Source: Glandiceps talaboti (lineage: Eukaryota; Hemichordata; Enteropneusta; Spengelidae). From it: 64,000 nt of DNA. Of the stretch, positions 61,171 through 64,000 are shown piece after piece (position 1 is the stretch's first letter; the number at the start of each line of letters is the position of its first letter). Where the stretch lies: NCBI RefSeq assembly GCF_964340395.1, contig NC_135549.1:33290832-33354831 (forward strand), given 5' to 3'. The notes below the pieces were generated by a model. The model saw only the letters and a program-made list of their open reading frames with translations. It was not told the DNA's origin and made no database searches. Made by a program: the position numbers and the translations under genes.

Positions 61171-62786
61171 CCCTTTCACCACCGATTCCCTCAATTGAGG
61201 GAATGCGCTAGGGCGCCCACCGATTCCCTCAATTGAGGGAACGCCAGAGTTCATTCACCTACCTCGCCGTTATGCCGTTAAACGGCAGCTATTGCTGCAA
61301 AAATTGCTGCCATAACTAGTTCCACACATGCGTATTAGCCTTGTTTATCTACACTGCCATTTTGAAAGCATGACAGTGAACGATATCAGGAGTACGATCC
61401 AAATGACGAGCGATCGTAATTTTATGTGCGTTTTTCGCTCACAAAATCGAATTTCAACATGGCGGAAGTAATTAACGGCTCTCATAACATGGTGTACGAT
61501 ATAAATTATGTCACTATCTTTGGATATTTCGACAGAATTTGACTCGAAATACATCGTTGAATACAAGTATTTAGCTATGGGAACACATTGTACTTGTATG
61601 TAAGCATCAAATTCCCGCTAAGGCCGTGTGAGCTGCCGACGGCAGTTTATGGTTGAATTTTTGAATGTCGTTCAAATTTACGCAATCTTGTGACCGTGCC
61701 GACGCCCATGCTAACGTTCTAGGGGTAATTTTTGGCAATATCATGGATTATTTTGGTTTTATTTCTTTTTGTTACGGCTCAATAATGACTTGTATTTGTA
61801 TTAGCTCACTGTGTAGAGGTCAGTGGAGGGAAACTTACGCTTGATGTTGGCGATTTTCCGATCGGATTTTTTACGTGCGTTTTTCAATGTAAAATTCAAA
61901 TTTCAACATCGGCGAAGCAAAATCTGTCTCCCCTAACATCGTTTGCAATGTAAATAAAGGTGCTGTTCGTAGAAATTTCCACTCAATTTTACTATGAATA
62001 CGATGTTTTATACAAGGAGATGGCTGAGTGAACTCGATGCAGTATATGGAAGGATCAGATTATCGCAACGCAACTTCAAAGTCCCGACTGCATATTTGCT
62101 TTTGTGGGTAAGCATGTCGGCAAAAAGCGTCACGTTGGCGTCCCGATTCGGACTCGTGTACTACCAACTTGTGGGCATTTTTTACTGATTTTGAGGATAA
62201 ATTTGGTGATAATTTTTTGTTGTTCTGTCAAAAAATGATATATAATTACACAAACTGATTTTTCTGAAGGTATTGGGGCGACGACTTCAGATATTTTTTA
62301 CCCTTCATTGCCGGTGCGGGGGCCGACTATTGCGTCGTAATCGGATTAGTAGGCCGTTAATTATTTTCGTTCAAATTTAATACGACTGAAAATAACATTT
62401 TCTGACAAATTTTCGCCGATTTTGACCATTTAGTCAGTATACAGAAGTTTTGTAAGAACATGAATGTTGGTATTTTGAATTTTGTTTGTAATATAAATAT
62501 TTTGTTTATTTGTGATATGTCAATAAATAAACAACCAGTGTTTGTTTTATTAATATTTTGTTACTTTAATCCATATTTCGGTTGTGTGTGTGATATTTGA
62601 ATGCATGTATTTGCAACTATGATGTAGAAAATTTATTTTCCATTCAAATGATACCTTATTTTTCAAAAATAAGCAACTCTAAGTATTTTTTATCAGTTTG
62701 ATTACACCACACTCACTCTCACATTATGTCAGTGAGGGGGCTGGTGGACAACACACAATCCCATGAGGCAAGTGGTGGTGAAAGGG
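61171..62786. mobile_element. piggyBac-like non-autonomous element, 1,616 bp, TTAA target duplication
   Basis: The terminal inverted repeats are CCCTTTCACCACC (61171-61183) and its exact complement (62774-62786), flanked by TTAA on both sides (61167-61170, 62787-62790). The empty site gggttTTAAggaactgg is present in the paralogous sequence at 22674. Near the left end an 18-bp perfect palindrome TTCCCTCAATTGAGGGAA occurs twice (61186-61203, 61224-61241). The interior has two diverged direct copies (about 61410-61580 and 61855-62025). No piggyBac transposase frame is present, so it is non-autonomous. Confidence 0.93.
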
Positions 62787-62984
62787 TTAAGGAACTGGCA
62801 GTTTATGTTGTCATTTTCTTGATATCACTACTCTGATCACGCAACAACACTTGTGAACCTAAAACAAACAGACTTAGATATTCAACCATGTTATGGCTTT
62901 GGACATGAAAACTGCACCAACAAAAACTATTTTGAGGATTTTCATTCTGGAGGCAATGAGGACAGCCAATAGAATTCTGAGAGA

Positions 62985-63470
62985 AAATTTACTAGATCCT
63001 TCTTAGATTCTCAGTTTTCTTGCTAATTTGCATCCAAATATCTAATAGAAATTTACTAGATTCTTACAAGATTCTTACTAGAGTCTGTTTTCTTGCTAAT
63101 TTGCATACAAATATCTAATAGAAAATTCACTAGATTCTCACTAGATTCTTATTAGATCCTGTTTTCGCGCTAATTTGCATACGAATATCTAATAGAAAAT
63201 TCACTAGATTCTCACTAGACTCTTATTAGATCCTGTTTTCTTGCTAATTTGCATACAAATACCTAGAAAATTTACTAGATTCTTACTAGATTCTTATTAG
63301 ATCCTGTTTTCTCGCTAATTTGCATACAAATATCTAATAGAAAATTCAATAGATTCTTACTAGATTCTCATTGTTTTCTTGCTAATTTGCATACAAATAT
63401 CTGATATCTGATAGGTTATTGAGATTCTTACTAGATTCTCACTAGATTCTGATCAGAATCTAGTGAGAGG
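62985..63470. repeat. Internal 68-78-bp tandem repeat of family C copy 3, six units
   Basis: Units share TTGCTAATTTGCATACAAAT, ATCTAATAGAAAATTCACTA and GATTCTCACTAGATTC. At the right end an inverted ACTAGATTCTGATCAGAATCTAGT (split as ACTAGATTCTGAT/CAGAATCTAGT) forms a near-perfect palindrome at about 63450-63473. Confidence 0.85.
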
Positions 63471-63512
63471 TTTTTGTAAGGGAGCCCCTCTCCGGTGCCC
63501 ATAGGTGGCTAA

Positions 63513-64000
63513 TAAGAATAAAAGGGTTGGCTGCATCAATATTGTATTTATTGTAAGTTCTACTACAAAATGTATTCCACTACTTACATAGATTGACACT
63601 AAAGCTTCATTTCTAGTTCAATAAATTGTGGTAAACTTTCTTGGAAACAGCTTTCTGTATTTTGTTATATGTGACTATGAGTCAAAGTTTATCCCTCTAT
63701 GCTGACCATAATATACAGGATGAAAACACTGTTATCCAGGATATTCAAGCAATAACAGAGTGGAAATTGGTTTCTTGGCCAGGAAAGGACTGAGAAGAGT
63801 ACATTCACCTTAGCTGTGAGATTTTGTCAAAATCACTGGTCTGTATTAGCAAGAAATTGATTCTAAGCATTCTCAATTCCAAATGAATATCAAACATTTT
63901 CTTGTGCATAAATACATACATGACACATTTTAAGTACTTAATACATGTACATTGTATATGATATGTATATTGTACAGCCTTCAATTAAAACTACACATCC
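63513..64000. other. Kv4 intron continuing past the window edge, nothing recognised
   Basis: AT-rich, no exon or repeat identified. The remaining 5' part of the channel gene must lie beyond 64000. Confidence 0.45.

Larger units (their letters stand above)
61117..63512 (+). mobile_element. Family C element, copy 3, interrupted by a piggyBac-like insertion
   Basis: The start AACAAGTCATTGAGAATGAC and 'cgctatgattgggttttaa' match copies at 22624 and 23999. The element resumes at 62787 with 'ttaaggaactggcagtttatg' and 'cactactctgatcacgcaacaac', then a different internal array (62985-63470). It ends 'agcccctctccggtgcccataggtggctaa'. Removing the insertion leaves about 780 bp. Confidence 0.85.

Noticed and set aside
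60003-64000. Search for the Kv4 exon encoding S1-S5 and the pore helix
   Set aside because: No frame on the minus strand resembles the voltage sensor or pore; the exon must lie beyond the window.

Overview
The window is genomic DNA of an animal, most likely a marine invertebrate. It is AT-rich and dense in minisatellites and short non-autonomous transposons, and it has long introns. The only gene I can identify with confidence is on the minus strand: the 3' half of a Shal-type (Kv4/KCND) A-type voltage-gated potassium channel. Four consecutive coding exons are present: 59840-60002 (end of the selectivity filter and S6), 43967-44056, 10342-10431 (the HHHLLRCLEKTT dendritic-targeting/KChIP-contact motif) and 5326-5784 (distal tail ending VRISAL). 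All have GT/AG borders and compatible phases, and together they encode 266 residues. The exons for T1, S1-S5 and most of the pore lie beyond the right edge. The introns are 15.8, 33.5 and 4.6 kb. Transposons resembling the bivalve 'pearl' elements suggest a lophotrochozoan, but an ambulacrarian or cephalochordate is not excluded.

Layout, left to right. 1-5.3 kb is downstream of the gene and holds a 33-bp minisatellite (1054-2917) and a 46-bp minisatellite whose unit contains a nuclear-receptor-type IR1 palindrome (3053-3490). At 5.2-5.4 kb a 36-bp tandem repeat overlaps the channel's own last codons and stop. 5.8-10.3 kb is the last intron, with a transposon-derived repeat, a non-LTR retrotransposon tail and a 38-bp minisatellite. 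10.4-44 kb is the largest intron. It contains terminal-inverted-repeat elements, a nested hAT-like MITE, a GC-rich island, several families with internal tandem units, and satellites at 28.5, 37.8 and 40.4-43.5 kb. 44-59.8 kb holds more copies of the same families and a 1.7-kb inverted-repeat element. 60-64 kb, upstream of the S6 exon, contains a 1.6-kb piggyBac-like element (TTAA target duplication) inside an older repeat.

The most notable points are: the stop-codon minisatellite, which encodes three alternative in-frame C-termini plus one broken one; a shared architecture (short inverted ends, internal tandem units, CA/GACA/ACGG microsatellite, 3' stem-loop ending CTAA) across otherwise unrelated repeat families, pointing to Helentron-type (HINE/pearl-like) elements; nested insertions whose empty sites can be read from sister copies in the same window; and satellites that look seeded by transposon ends. 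Long open frames over the minisatellites are repeat artefacts, not genes.
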